Assembly: GCA_963753135.1 (NCBI GenBank)
Contig: CAVWBA010000017.1
Location: 62,001-126,000, forward strand
Length of the DNA: 64,000 nt
Direction: 5' to 3'
DNA from: Roseiarcus sp963753135
GTDB lineage: Bacteria > Pseudomonadota > Alphaproteobacteria > Rhizobiales > Beijerinckiaceae
Below, in pieces: positions 45,917 to 54,757 of this stretch. The stretch's first letter is position 1; each line of letters starts with the position of its first letter. A program made the translations under genes and the position numbers. The notes below the pieces were generated by a model that did no database searches, was not told the DNA's origin, and saw nothing but the letters and a program-made list of their open reading frames with translations.

Positions 45917-47602
45917 ATGAACGCCCTTGCCGACCGACAGGACAACTTCCGCGCGCCCCTCGATCCTTACGGCGCCGTGACGCACGAGGTAATCAACCAG
46001 CCGGTCGAGCTCGTCGACTTTAACCTCTACGATTCCGATGCCGCGCTGAAGGAGGCGGTCACACGCGAAGGCGCCGGCTGGGCCAGCAATGCGCTCGGCG
46101 CTTTCGGCGCCCGCGCCGGGTCGGCCGAATTTCTGGAGCTCGGCGCGCTGGCGAACAAGAACCCGCCCGAGCTCGACACGCATGACCGCTACGGGCGGCG
46201 GGTCGATCTCATCCGCTTCCATCCATCCTATCATGCGCTCATGAAGGCGGCGATCGAGGAAGGCCTGCATTCGTCGCCGTGGACGGAGCCGCGCGAGGGC
46301 GCGCATGTGGCGCGAGCCGCGCGCTCCTACATGCAGACCGAGGTCGAGGCCGGCCACGGCTGCCCGATCACCATGACCTTCGCCGCGACGCCCTGTCTCA
46401 AATTGCAGCCAGATCTCGCCGCCGAATGGCTGCCGAAGATTCAGGCGCGCGTTTACGATCCCCGCAACGTTCCCGCCGGTGAGAAAGAGGGCGTGACGAT
46501 CGGCATGGCGATGACCGAGAAGCAGGGCGGCTCGGACGTGCGCGCCAACACCACGCGAGCCATTCCTGTTGGCGTCGAAGGGCCGGGGCGTCCTTACGAA
46601 CTCGTCGGCCACAAGTTCTTCGTCTCGGCGCCGATGTGCGACGCGTTCCTCGTGCTCGCGCAGGCGCAGGGCGGCCTCTCGTGTTTCCTCGTTCCGCGCT
46701 GGCGTCCCGACGGAACGAAGAACCCGCTGCAGATCATCCGGCTCAAACGCAAGATGGGCAATGTCTCGAACGCCTCGAGCGAGACCGAGCTGCGCGGCGC
46801 CCTCGGTTGGATGGTCGGGGCGGAGGGCCGTGGGGTGGCGACGATCATCGAGATGGTCGCCATGACGCGCTTCGACTGCATGATCGGCTCGTCCGCCGGC
46901 ATGCGGATGGCGGTCTCGCAGGCGATCGACCATTGCCGGCAGCGCAAGGCCTTCGGCGCGTTCCTGATCGACCAGCCGATCATGACGGCGGTGCTCGCCG
47001 ACCTCGCGATCGAAGCGGAGGCGGCGCTCACGCTCACCATGCGCATCGCCCGCGCGCTCGATCATCGCGACGATCCTCATGAGGACGCGCTGGTGCGCCT
47101 AGGCTCCGCGATCGGCAAATACTGGATCTGCAAGCGCACGCCGGGCCACGCCTATGAGGCGCTCGAATGTCTCGGCGGCTCGGGAGTGATGGAGGATAGC
47201 CCCATGCCGCGCCTCTATCGCGAGGCGCCGGTCAACGCGATCTGGGAGGGGAGCGGCAACGTCCAGTGCCTCGACATCGCGCGCGCGATCCAGCGTTCGC
47301 CGCAGACGCTTCAAGCCTATTTCGCCGAACTCTCCGCGGCGAAGGGCGAAAACGCCGCGCTCGATCGCCATGTCGCAGCGCTCAAGGCTGACCTGCGGGA
47401 CCTCGGCGATTTTGAAGCGAGGGCGCGCGACCTTTGCGATCGACTCGCGGTCGGGTTACAGGCGGCGGCGCTCATTCGCGCCGGCTCGCCGGTCGCCGAG
47501 GCCTTTTGCCGCTCGCGGCTGGAGACGCAGGGCGCGCACAATTATGGCGCGCTCACCGGGGTCGACACGAAGGCGATCGTGAAGCGCGCCGCGCCGAGGT
47601 GA
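45917..47602 (+). CDS. aidB: AidB-like acyl-CoA dehydrogenase
   Basis: A 561-residue flavoprotein of the AidB subfamily, linked in E. coli to the adaptive response to alkylation. The N-terminal extension with NQPVELVDFNLYDSD is typical of AidB and absent from metabolic acyl-CoA dehydrogenases. MAMTEKQGGSDVRANTT is the flavin-side motif. ALECLGGSGVMEDSPMPRLYREAPVNAIWEGSGNVQ is the family signature near the end. No Ada-type regulator is adjacent, so the stress link is inferred. GGGAG before the ATG. Confidence 0.85.
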   Translation: MNALADRQDNFRAPLDPYGAVTHEVINQPVELVDFNLYDSDAALKEAVTREGAGWASNALGAFGARAGSAEFLELGALANKNPPELDTHDRYGRRVDLIRFHPSYHALMKAAIEEGLHSSPWTEPREGAHVARAARSYMQTEVEAGHGCPITMTFAATPCLKLQPDLAAEWLPKIQARVYDPRNVPAGEKEGVTIGMAMTEKQGGSDVRANTTRAIPVGVEGPGRPYELVGHKFFVSAPMCDAFLVLAQAQGGLSCFLVPRWRPDGTKNPLQIIRLKRKMGNVSNASSETELRGALGWMVGAEGRGVATIIEMVAMTRFDCMIGSSAGMRMAVSQAIDHCRQRKAFGAFLIDQPIMTAVLADLAIEAEAALTLTMRIARALDHRDDPHEDALVRLGSAIGKYWICKRTPGHAYEALECLGGSGVMEDSPMPRLYREAPVNAIWEGSGNVQCLDIARAIQRSPQTLQAYFAELSAAKGENAALDRHVAALKADLRDLGDFEARARDLCDRLAVGLQAAALIRAGSPVAEAFCRSRLETQGAHNYGALTGVDTKAIVKRAAPR

Positions 47603-47626
47603 ACCTGTCGCACTGCATAGGATGGG

Positions 47627-47718
47627 GTCGTTATCGCGAGGAGCGTAGCTACGCGGCGATCCAAGGGCATAGGGCGACTGATGAGCCTCTGGATTGCTTC
47701 GCTCCGCTCGCAATGACG
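47627..47718. repeat. Imperfect inverted repeat of an alphaproteobacterial intergenic type
   Basis: The left arm (GTCGTTATCGCGAGGAGCG..GGCGATCCA) pairs with the right arm (CTGGATTGCTTCGCTCCGCTCGCAATGACGAC). This resembles repeats scattered between genes in many alphaproteobacteria. It lies just after aidB and could form a long hairpin in the mRNA. Confidence 0.7.
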
Positions 47719-47759
47719 ACCGCGTTTGACCCGGACGCAATTTGCGCTAGCGCTCGGAA

Positions 47760-48297
47760 TTAGCGAGTCCGAAATCGAGCCTTTTCAATGGTTTGCGGCG
47801 CGATTAGCGAGTCACTCGGGCCTGGGCCTTCGAGCGCGAGCGGGCGCGCGACGGGCGGCAGCCGGCTCGTCTCGTGTTCGTCGCGCGGACGCGGAACGGC
47901 GGCAAAGCCGTGATAGCGGTCGAGCTCGCGGACGATCTTGACGACACGATCGACGGCCTCGAAGTTCGTTTCCTCCGCGGCGGTGCGCATCGCGCTGAAA
48001 GACACGAGCAACGCTTCGTTGAGACGGCTGACCTGAAGGGCGAGAAATTCGGCTGGGGGCTGCGGCATGCGCTCGGAGAGGATCTCGCGAACGACATTGC
48101 GCATCCGCTTGAGCGTAAGGCCCTCGCTGGCCGCGATCTCCGGCACCGAAGCGCCGCGATTGAGGAGAGCCGACGATCCGCTCTTCACGCTGGACCTTTT
48201 CAAGCCGCGTCGCTCTTTGCGTCCCCGATGACCCGCCGCGACGTATGGGGGCTCGAGCGACGGTTTTAGCGGGGTTGGGCTTCGAGCAATCGGTCAT
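47760..48297 (-). CDS. Small HTH-like conserved protein, one frameshift
   Basis: About 179 residues once one frame change near 48170 is corrected. The start MTDCSKPNPAKTV at 48297 leads into RATRLEKVQREERIVG, then LLNRGASVPEIAASEGLTLKRMRNVVREIL, which looks like a helix-turn-helix. Next are MPQPPAEFLALQVSRLNEALLVSFSAM and FEAVDRVVKIVRELDRYHGF. Similar proteins are common in Hyphomicrobiales genomes, but I know no function. The final 35 residues are unconserved-looking. Confidence 0.6.
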
Positions 48298-48413
48298 ATG
48301 AACAAATATAGAACATTCCTCCCCGCCTGGCAAGAAAATGTCTGATTTACAGAAATCAAGGCTCGGCCTGAATGGCGAAGCAAGAAGGGCGGCGACATCC
48401 CGACCGAGAGGAC

Positions 48414-48653
48414 TCAGGCCAAATTGCCCTCGCCGCCGGGCTCCTCGACCAGTTCCTCCAATTCCGCCATGGTTTGTTCGACGGTTCGATGATGCGGCTC
48501 TTCGTACCAGACGGAAGCGACCCTCTCGATGTCGCTCGAGCTCACGCTGACATAGGTGACGTGCGGCTGTCGCGATTCCAGGAACTCATTGATGTCGTCT
48601 TCCAGCGATTGGATGGGCGTGGCCGCGGCCACGGAAAACAGCTTTACCCGCAT
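48414..48653 (-). CDS. Hypothetical protein (79 residues)
   Basis: Starts MRVKLFSVAAATPIQSLEDDINEFLE at 48653. The mixture of a beta strand, an amphipathic helix, then YVSVSSSDIERVASVWYEE and an acidic tail looks like a genuine small globular protein. No family is recognised. Divergent from the metallopeptidase gene, with about 155 bases between. Confidence 0.5.
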   Translation of the reverse strand: MRVKLFSVAAATPIQSLEDDINEFLESRQPHVTYVSVSSSDIERVASVWYEEPHHRTVEQTMAELEELVEEPGGEGNLA

Positions 48654-48809
48654 TGCTTAACTCCGACAGGGCTCGGGCCGAGGGTTTCCTTTTCGCAGTA
48701 GACGACGCGCCCTCCAAGCCTGATCTTTCATCCAGCTGGTTTCGAGGTTTATGGGAACGATTGAACGCCTCGCGCGTTTCGCGCGCTTCATGCGGCTGAG
48801 GGTTGTTCG

Positions 48810-49916
48810 ATGAAATTGTTTCGCTGCCAGGTTTGCGACAACATCATTTATTTCGAGAATCGAACCTGCGGGCGCTGCGGCCATCGGCTCGCCTATGTTC
48901 CCGAGCTCGAAGTCATGACCGCGCTCGAGCCCGCGAGCGGCGAAGGCTGGACGCCCTTGGCGGGAGACAGTGGCCCGCGCCGCTTCTGCGCCAATGCGGA
49001 TTATGACGCTTGCAACTGGCTGACGCCGGCCGAAGGGCGGGACCGGCTCTGCGTCGCCTGCCGCCACAACGACACGATTCCCGACATCTCTCAAGCCTCG
49101 CATCTCACAGCTTGGCGGGACATCGAACTCGCCAAGCACCGGCTCTTCTATAGTCTGCTTCGCTGGAAGCTGCCGCTCAAGACCCGCGCCGAGGATCCGA
49201 ACCACGGTCTGGCGTTCGAGTTTCTGGCCGATCCTCCCCACCCCGCCGCACCCAAGGTGATGACCGGGCACGACGACGGCGTGGTGACGATTGCGCTCGC
49301 CGAGGCTGACAGCGCCGAGATCGAGAGGCGGCGCGCGGAACTGGCCGAGCCCTATCGCAGCCTGCTCGGCCATTTCCGCCACGAGGTCGGGCACCATTAT
49401 TGGGATATCCTGGTTCGCGACGGCGGCAAGCTCGATGAATGTCGCGCGATCTTCGGCGACGATGCGCAGGACTACGAAGCGGCGCTCAAGCGCCATTACG
49501 ATGAGGGCGCGCCGCCGGATTGGCCCGAGCGCTTCGTCTCGGCTTACGCGACCTCGCATCCATGGGAGGATTTCGCCGAGACCTGGGCGCACTACCTGCA
49601 TATCGTCGACACGCTCGAGACGGCGAGCGCGTTCGGGGTCAGGATTGCGCCGGCTGTCGACAGGGAGGGCGCGCATTTCGCCAAGCTCGACTTCGACCCC
49701 TATGTCGCCGGTTCGATCGAGCGGATCGTCGACGCCTGGGCGCCGTTCGTCGTCGCCATGAACAGCGTCAATCGGGCGATGGGCAGGCCCGATCTCTATC
49801 CGTTCGTCATCGCGCCGGCGGTCGTGGAGAAGCTGCGCTTCATTCACGACTTGGTCCGGGGCGCCGCGAAGACGGAGAGCGCGGGTGAAGACGCGAGAGC
49901 CCTCGCGCTGCCCTGA
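48810..49916 (+). CDS. Zinc-ribbon metallopeptidase family protein
   Basis: A 368-residue protein of a putative zinc-peptidase family. The N-terminal zinc ribbon holds CQVCDN (C6, C9) and CGRCGH (C20, C23); further cysteines (CANADYDACNW, CVACRHN) extend it. The catalytic motif is H191-E192-V-G-H195-H, with a likely third ligand in HPWEDFAETWAHYLH. This places it with gluzincin-like proteases, substrate unknown. No signal peptide, so cytosolic. Confidence 0.8.
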   Translation: MKLFRCQVCDNIIYFENRTCGRCGHRLAYVPELEVMTALEPASGEGWTPLAGDSGPRRFCANADYDACNWLTPAEGRDRLCVACRHNDTIPDISQASHLTAWRDIELAKHRLFYSLLRWKLPLKTRAEDPNHGLAFEFLADPPHPAAPKVMTGHDDGVVTIALAEADSAEIERRRAELAEPYRSLLGHFRHEVGHHYWDILVRDGGKLDECRAIFGDDAQDYEAALKRHYDEGAPPDWPERFVSAYATSHPWEDFAETWAHYLHIVDTLETASAFGVRIAPAVDREGAHFAKLDFDPYVAGSIERIVDAWAPFVVAMNSVNRAMGRPDLYPFVIAPAVVEKLRFIHDLVRGAAKTESAGEDARALALP

Positions 49917-50067
49917 CCTCGTCCTTCGGCGTCGGTTAAAACCCCCTGTCAGAGGGCGCGCCGGCGAGCTTGCCTTCGCCCGACGGTCTTGAGGGCGATC
50001 CGTTCTCCGATGCCCCCCCGCGCGCCCATGATAAGTTCCGCTCGCTCGGGCAAAACGAGAGACCACG

Positions 50068-50359
50068 ATGACAGCCTTTGTAATTTTCGATGTCGAAGTC
50101 CGTGATCCGGTGCGGTACCAGGAATTCATGGACCAGGTGAAGCCCGCGCTAATTGCGGCAGGCGCGACATACCTGGCGCGCGGTGGTGCGCTGAAAGTCT
50201 ACGAGGGGGACTGGAGGCCCCGCCGCATCGTGATTCTGCAATTTCCCTCGGTCGCGGCGTTCGAGACCTTCTATGAGGGGCCGACCTACCAGGGGCTGAA
50301 GGCGATCCGCGAACTCCTGCAGTTCAGCGCGCCTTGTCAGCGTCGAAGCGGCGGACTGA
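50068..50359 (+). CDS. DUF1330 family protein (frameshift near end)
   Basis: A ferredoxin-like alpha/beta-barrel protein of about 96 residues. MTAFVIFDVEVRDPVRYQEFMDQVKP and RRIVILQFPSVAAFETFYEGPTYQGLKAIRE are typical. The expected family end, SCSSARLVSVEAAD, is read in the next frame after a one-base change near 50315, with stop 50357-50359. As given, the frame continues to 50400 into a hairpin. Function of DUF1330 is unknown. Confidence 0.8.
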
Positions 50360-50382
50360 CGCCCTTCGCGCCGCCCCGGAAG

Positions 50383-50432
50383 AAAGAGCGGCGCCTTTGA
50401 CGCCGAATGAGGTTCGGCGGCGCTCTTTCTCG
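50383..50432 (+). terminator. Terminator-like hairpin after DUF1330
   Basis: GAAAGAGCGGCGCC pairs with GGCGGCGCTCTTTC at the far side with one bulge, followed by TCTCG. It sits just past the corrected stop of the DUF1330 gene. Confidence 0.5.
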
Positions 50433-50460
50433 ATAAGTCCGCGCTGCTCCTCATTCCAAC

Positions 50461-50486
50461 CCTCGCCCCGCTTGCGCGGGGCGAGG
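50461..50486. terminator. Bidirectional terminator-like hairpin
   Basis: Perfect 11-base stem, CCTCGCCCCGC and GCGGGGCGAGG, around TTGC. It lies between convergent genes, the DUF1330 gene and the substrate-binding protein gene. No T-run follows, so efficiency is uncertain. Confidence 0.6.
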
Positions 50487-50499
50487 GGAGCCGCGCCGC

Positions 50500-51495
50500 C
50501 TACTTCCCGAGCGCCTTGTCGGTGACGGCGGTCGTATAGGCGCCGGTCGGCTCCTTGGAGATGACCGGGTCGGAGCCGCCGGTGCTCAGAAGGGCCTTGA
50601 CCGTCTGCTGATAGGCGGCCGGGTCGAGGCGGCCGTCTGAGCCTTCGGTGAGCTTGTTGATTTCGGCCATCATCTGCGTCTGATGATGCTCGGTCTGGGC
50701 GCCGGTCGAGTCGTTGTCGAGCACGATCTTGACCGCTTCGTCCGGATGGGCGCGCGCATAGTCCCATCCTTTCATCGACGCCTTGACGAACCGGGCCATC
50801 TTGTCGACGAAGGCAGGGTCCTTGAGCTTGTCCTGCATCGCGTAGAGGCCGTCCTCCAGGGTCGCGACGCCTTGGTCGGTGTAATTGAATACGACGAGTT
50901 GGCTCGGCTTGTAGCCAGCGTCGATGACCTGCCAATATTCGTTGTAGGTCATGGTCGAGATGCAGTCGGCCTGCTTCTGGATGAGCGGGTCGACGTTAAA
51001 GTTCTGCTTCACCACCTTGACGCCTCCGGGCGAGCCGTCGGTCTTGAAGCCGAGCTTGGCCATCCAGTTGAGGAATGGATATTCGTTGCCGGCGAACCAA
51101 ACCCCGAGGGTATGGCCCTTGAGGTCCTGGGGCGTCTTGATGCCGGTGTCGGCGCGGCAGGTCAGCTCAAGGCCGGAGCGCTTGAACGGTTGCGCGATGT
51201 TGACCATCTCCGCGCCCTTTTCGCGCGCCGCCAGCGCCGCCGGCATCCAGTCGACGACGACGTCGGCGCCGCCGCCCACCAGCACCTGTTCGGGCGCGAT
51301 GTCGGGGCCGCCGGGCTTGATCGTCACGTCGAGGTTCTCGTCCTTGTAGAAGCCCTTGTCCTTGGCGACATAGTAGCCGGCGAACTGCGCGTCCGTGACC
51401 CATTTGAGCTGGAGCGTGACCTTGTCGGCGGCATGCGCCGCGCCCGCGGCCAGCATCGCCGCCGCGCCGGCGATTGCGAATAGGATCGATTTCAT
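50500..51495 (-). CDS. ABC transporter substrate-binding protein (NMT1/THI5-like)
   Basis: A 331-residue periplasmic binding protein with a signal peptide ending AHAADK. The fold is NMT1/SsuA-like: LQLKWVTDAQFAGYYVAKDKGFYKDENLDVTIKPGGPD is the usual start of pyrimidine/thiamine-precursor binders. DVVVDWMPAALAAREKG and VWFAGNEYPFLNWM follow. It ends the operon with dihydropyrimidinase and ureidopropionase-type genes, so a pyrimidine or hydantoin ligand is likely. GGAGGGAG lies before ATG 51495. Confidence 0.85.
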   Translation of the reverse strand: MKSILFAIAGAAAMLAAGAAHAADKVTLQLKWVTDAQFAGYYVAKDKGFYKDENLDVTIKPGGPDIAPEQVLVGGGADVVVDWMPAALAAREKGAEMVNIAQPFKRSGLELTCRADTGIKTPQDLKGHTLGVWFAGNEYPFLNWMAKLGFKTDGSPGGVKVVKQNFNVDPLIQKQADCISTMTYNEYWQVIDAGYKPSQLVVFNYTDQGVATLEDGLYAMQDKLKDPAFVDKMARFVKASMKGWDYARAHPDEAVKIVLDNDSTGAQTEHHQTQMMAEINKLTEGSDGRLDPAAYQQTVKALLSTGGSDPVISKEPTGAYTTAVTDKALGK

Positions 51496-51568
51496 TTTTG
51501 TTCTCCCTCCTGTTGAACCCAGATTTTCCCGCCGCCGCGCCTAAGGACTATCGCATGCGGTGAAAATC

Positions 51569-52348
51569 TCAAGCCTCCTTCGCGCGATAGGAGGCGTGCC
51601 AGAACGTCACGCGCCGCTCGACGCCGGCGACGAGCGCGTAGAACAGCGAACCTGTGAGCGCCGCGACGACGATCGTCGCCCACACCATGTCGATTTGCAG
51701 CCGGCCGACTTCGGTCGAAATGCGGAAGCCCATGCCGACGATCGGCGTGCCGAAGAACTCGGCCACGATCGCGCCGATCATGGCCAGCGTCGTGTTGATC
51801 TTGAGCGCATTGAAGATGAACGGCATCGCGACCGGCAGGCGCAGCGCAAGCAGCGTCTGCCAGTAGCTAGCGCCATAGGTCTTCATGAGATCCTTCTCCA
51901 TCGCGCCGGCGCCGGAGAGTCCCGCGACAGTGTTCACGAGCATCGGAAAGAAGGTCATCACGACCACGACCGCCGCCTTCGATTGCCAGTCGAAGCCGAA
52001 CCACATGACCATGATCGGCGCAATGCCGACGATCGGCAGCGCGGAGACGAGATTGCCGATCGGCAAGAGGCCGCGTTGCAGGAATTGCGAGCGGTCGACC
52101 AGAATCGCGACGATGAAACCGGCGAGCGAGCCGATGACATAGCCCGCCAGCACGCCCTGAATGGTTTGTCGGAAATCGGCCGCGAGGGTCGGTATGGATG
52201 TGGCGAACCGCGTCGCGATCGCCGACGGCGGGGGCAGGATGATCGCCGGCACATGGAGGAGCCGAACCCCCGCCTCCCAGATCAAGAGCACCCCAAGGCC
52301 GAAGGCGAGCGGCGGCAGGACCTCGCTCAGGCGCCGGGACGTCGTCAC
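51569..52348 (-). CDS. ABC transporter permease 2
   Basis: A 259-residue inner-membrane permease of the SsuC/TauC type with about six helices. The EAA-like loop is seen in MEKDLMKTYGASYWQTLLALRLPVAMPFIFNALK. The GTG start at 52348 overlaps the stop of the preceding permease (GTGA), as expected for coupled subunits. The two permeases form a heterodimer through which the pyrimidine-related substrate enters. Confidence 0.87.
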   Translation of the reverse strand: MTTSRRLSEVLPPLAFGLGVLLIWEAGVRLLHVPAIILPPPSAIATRFATSIPTLAADFRQTIQGVLAGYVIGSLAGFIVAILVDRSQFLQRGLLPIGNLVSALPIVGIAPIMVMWFGFDWQSKAAVVVVMTFFPMLVNTVAGLSGAGAMEKDLMKTYGASYWQTLLALRLPVAMPFIFNALKINTTLAMIGAIVAEFFGTPIVGMGFRISTEVGRLQIDMVWATIVVAALTGSLFYALVAGVERRVTFWHASYRAKEA

Positions 52349-53208
52349 GTGAACGCCATGCGCTTTTGCGCGATGCGGCCAACGACGCCGATTGCGCCGA
52401 CCAGCGTCGCCGACAGCGCCGCGGCGGCGAACAGGGCGGCCCAGATCTGCACCGTCTGCCCATAGTAGGAGCCTGCGAGCAGTCGCGCGCCCAGGCCCCC
52501 GTCCTCGCTCTTGGTCACTTCGGCGACGACCGCCCCGACCAGCGCTGCGGCCGCGCCGATCTTCATGCTGGCGAAGAAGAAGGGCGCGCTCGCGGGCGCT
52601 CTCAGCTTCAGAAACGTCTGCGCTTGCGTCGCCGAATAGGTGCGCATGAGGTCGAGCTGCAGCGGGTCGGGCGAACGGAATCCCTTGACCATGCCGACGG
52701 TCACCGGAAAGAACGAGAGATAGGCCGCGATCGCCGCCTTCGGCGCAACGCCGGTGACGTTGAACTGGTTGAGGATGACAACGATCATCGGCGCGAGCGC
52801 GATGATCGGCACGGTCTGAGACGCGACGATCCACGGCATCATCGATCGCTCGAGCCAGCGCATGGAGACGATGAGAACGGCAAGACCGATGCCAAGGGCC
52901 GAGCCGATTACGAAGCCGATCAGCGTCTCTTCCAGGGTGATCGCCCCATGATAGACGAGGCTGCGCTTGGACGTCGGCGGGGTCGCGAAGACGAGCTTGT
53001 AGAGTTCGCTGGCGACCTGATGCGGCGCGGGCAACTTCGGCCGCTCCATGTTGAGCGACGCGCCGACGAGATCTTGCGTGGAATAGTCCGTCCGGCCAGC
53101 ATTGGCGAACTGGTCGCGCTGGAGCGAGGCGTTCATGAGCGCCGCGGCGAGATACCAGATCGCGACGATGGCGAGGACCACGGTGGTGATGGGGAGGACG
53201 GATTTCAT
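52345..53208 (-). CDS. ABC transporter permease 1
   Basis: A 287-residue permease with six predicted helices and a long periplasmic insertion after helix 1 (about residues 25-75). The ATPase-contact loop is LMRTYSATQAQTFLKLRAPASAPFFFASMK. ATG 53208 starts directly with a hydrophobic helix; a longer form to 53235 is in frame. Between it and the ATPase gene upstream lie a DUF559 gene and two repeats, an interruption of the usual gene order. Confidence 0.87.
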   Translation of the reverse strand: MKSVLPITTVVLAIVAIWYLAAALMNASLQRDQFANAGRTDYSTQDLVGASLNMERPKLPAPHQVASELYKLVFATPPTSKRSLVYHGAITLEETLIGFVIGSALGIGLAVLIVSMRWLERSMMPWIVASQTVPIIALAPMIVVILNQFNVTGVAPKAAIAAYLSFFPVTVGMVKGFRSPDPLQLDLMRTYSATQAQTFLKLRAPASAPFFFASMKIGAAAALVGAVVAEVTKSEDGGLGARLLAGSYYGQTVQIWAALFAAAALSATLVGAIGVVGRIAQKRMAFT

Positions 53209-53238
53209 GGGCGTCCCCTGGCCGGAGTCGGGCACTCT

Positions 53239-53290
53239 CCTTCCCCAGCTCTGCTGGGGAAGGTGGCGCGAAGCGACGGATGGGGTGCGG
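53239..53290. repeat. REP-like intergenic repeat, copy A
   Basis: CCTTCCCCAGC..GCTGGGGAAGG hairpin followed by TGGCGCGAAGCGACGGATGG. The same unit occurs inverted at 53840-53890 and again at 56222-56276 and 56347-56440. Confidence 0.8.
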
Positions 53291-53392
53291 CCCGCCGCTC
53301 GAAGCTCAGTCCGGTCACACGAATGTCATCGCGCGCCTTCAGAGGCGCCTGTGAGTTCTCTGCATATGATCTTGCCTGGCGCCCTTTGCGCT

Positions 53393-53758
53393 TCAGATCT
53401 TCCGCAGCGCCGCGCGGATACGCTCGATCACGATCGGAAGGCCGCCGATGATGAACTCGTCGGAAAAGCGAAGAACGCGAAATCCCGCCCGTCGAAACCA
53501 TGCGTCCCTTTCGGCGTCCTTGATCTTCGCTTCCGCCGTCTCGTGCGTGCGACCGTCCGCTTCGACGACGATTTTGCGCGCCAGACAAACGAAATCCGCG
53601 AAATAGGGGCCAATCGGCGTTTGCCTGCGAAAGCCATATCCGTCGATCCGATGATTGCGCAGCGCGCGCCAAAGCATGGTTTCGGCTCTCGTCATGTTCT
53701 GACGCTGCGCCCGAGCGAACTTCCGTGAGGATTGACGGAAACGCGGCGGCTCGTCCAT
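53393..53758 (-). CDS. DUF559 / Vsr-like endonuclease-fold protein
   Basis: A 121-residue protein of the DUF559 family, related to very-short-patch-repair endonucleases. NMTRAETMLWRALRNHRIDGYGFRRQTPIGPYFADFVC carries the conserved Glu and Asp, and KIVVEADGRTHE completes a PD-(D/E)xK-like site. The end GLPIVIERIRAAL is typical. AGGAGG precedes ATG 53758. It is inserted inside a transporter operon, flanked by two inverted REP-like repeats, and probably arrived with them. Role unknown. Confidence 0.82.
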   Translation of the reverse strand: MDEPPRFRQSSRKFARAQRQNMTRAETMLWRALRNHRIDGYGFRRQTPIGPYFADFVCLARKIVVEADGRTHETAEAKIKDAERDAWFRRAGFRVLRFSDEFIIGGLPIVIERIRAALRKI

Positions 53759-53839
53759 CTCGCCTCCTAGCGTCAAGCACGACCCCTCGCATCGCAAGAC
53801 CGGCGGCGCCAACCTCCTGCCGGCGGATTACTGCTTTCC

Positions 53840-53890
53840 ACACCCCATCCGGCGCTGCGCGCCACCTTCCCCAGCAACGCTGGGGAAGGG
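53840..53890. repeat. REP-like intergenic repeat, copy B (inverted)
   Basis: CCCATCCGGCGCTGCGCGCC followed by ACCTTCCCCAGC..GCTGGGGAAGG, the reverse orientation of copy A. The two copies bracket the DUF559 gene. Confidence 0.8.
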
Positions 53891-53904
53891 AAAGCGGCGG
53901 CGCG

Positions 53905-54741
53905 CTACCCCTCATACGAGTGGCCCTCGCGCAAGCCCTGCCTGACCCGGTTGGCGACGCCCATGAACTCGGGCGTCTCGCGGATATCGAGCGCCCGGTC
54001 GCGGGGAAAATCGCATTCAATGATGTCGTAGATCCGGCCTGGCCGCGGCGACATGACGACGATATGCGTCGACAGGAACACCGCCTCCGGAATCGAGTGG
54101 GTGACGAACAGCACCGTCTTGCCGGTCACGTCCCAGAGGCGCAGCAATTGCTGGTTCAGCATGTCGCGCACGATCTCGTCGAGCGCGCCGAATGGCTCGT
54201 CCATCAACAGAAGATCGGGATCGAACGACAACGCCCGGGCGATCGACGCGCGCTGCTGCATGCCCCCCGACAATTGCCAGGGATATTTGGCGCCGAAGCC
54301 GGAAAGATTGACAAGCTCGAGTCCTTTCGCGACGCGCGCCTCGCGCTCCGCCCGGCTGAAGCCCATGATCTCGAGCGGCAGCGCAATATTGCGCGCCACG
54401 CTGCGCCACGGATAGAGCGCCGGCGCCTGGAACACGTAGCCATAGGCGCGGCGGGCGCGCGCTTCGCGCGGGCTCATGCCGTTGACGCGGATTGAGCCGC
54501 TGGTCGGATTCTCGAGATCGGCGACCGCCCGCAGAAGCGTCGTTTTGCCGCAGCCCGAGGGTCCAATGAAGGAGACGAACTCGCCGCGCGCGACCTTCAA
54601 GCTGACATCGCTCAGCGCTTGAACCGGACCGTCGGCCGTGTCGAAGCGCAACGAAAGCCCGTTGATCTCAATCGCGACGTCAGCGGCCGGCGTGGTCCCG
54701 CCGTTGTTCGGCTTCAGCTTGGGAGCCGCGACTACGTCCAT
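53905..54741 (-). CDS. ABC transporter ATP-binding protein
   Basis: A 278-residue ATPase of the SsuB/TauB (nitrate/sulfonate/pyrimidine) group that drives the two permeases. Walker A is GPSGCGKTT, Q-loop FQAPALYPWRSVARN, signature QLSGGMQQRASIARAL, Walker B LLLMDEPFGALD, switch FVTHSIPEA. ATG 54741 opens a short unconserved leader of about 25 residues. It follows dihydropyrimidinase by 16 bases, tying transport to catabolism. Confidence 0.9.
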   Translation of the reverse strand: MDVVAAPKLKPNNGGTTPAADVAIEINGLSLRFDTADGPVQALSDVSLKVARGEFVSFIGPSGCGKTTLLRAVADLENPTSGSIRVNGMSPREARARRAYGYVFQAPALYPWRSVARNIALPLEIMGFSRAEREARVAKGLELVNLSGFGAKYPWQLSGGMQQRASIARALSFDPDLLLMDEPFGALDEIVRDMLNQQLLRLWDVTGKTVLFVTHSIPEAVFLSTHIVVMSPRPGRIYDIIECDFPRDRALDIRETPEFMGVANRVRQGLREGHSYEG

Positions 54742-54757
54742 CCTGGGTCCGTTTCCA

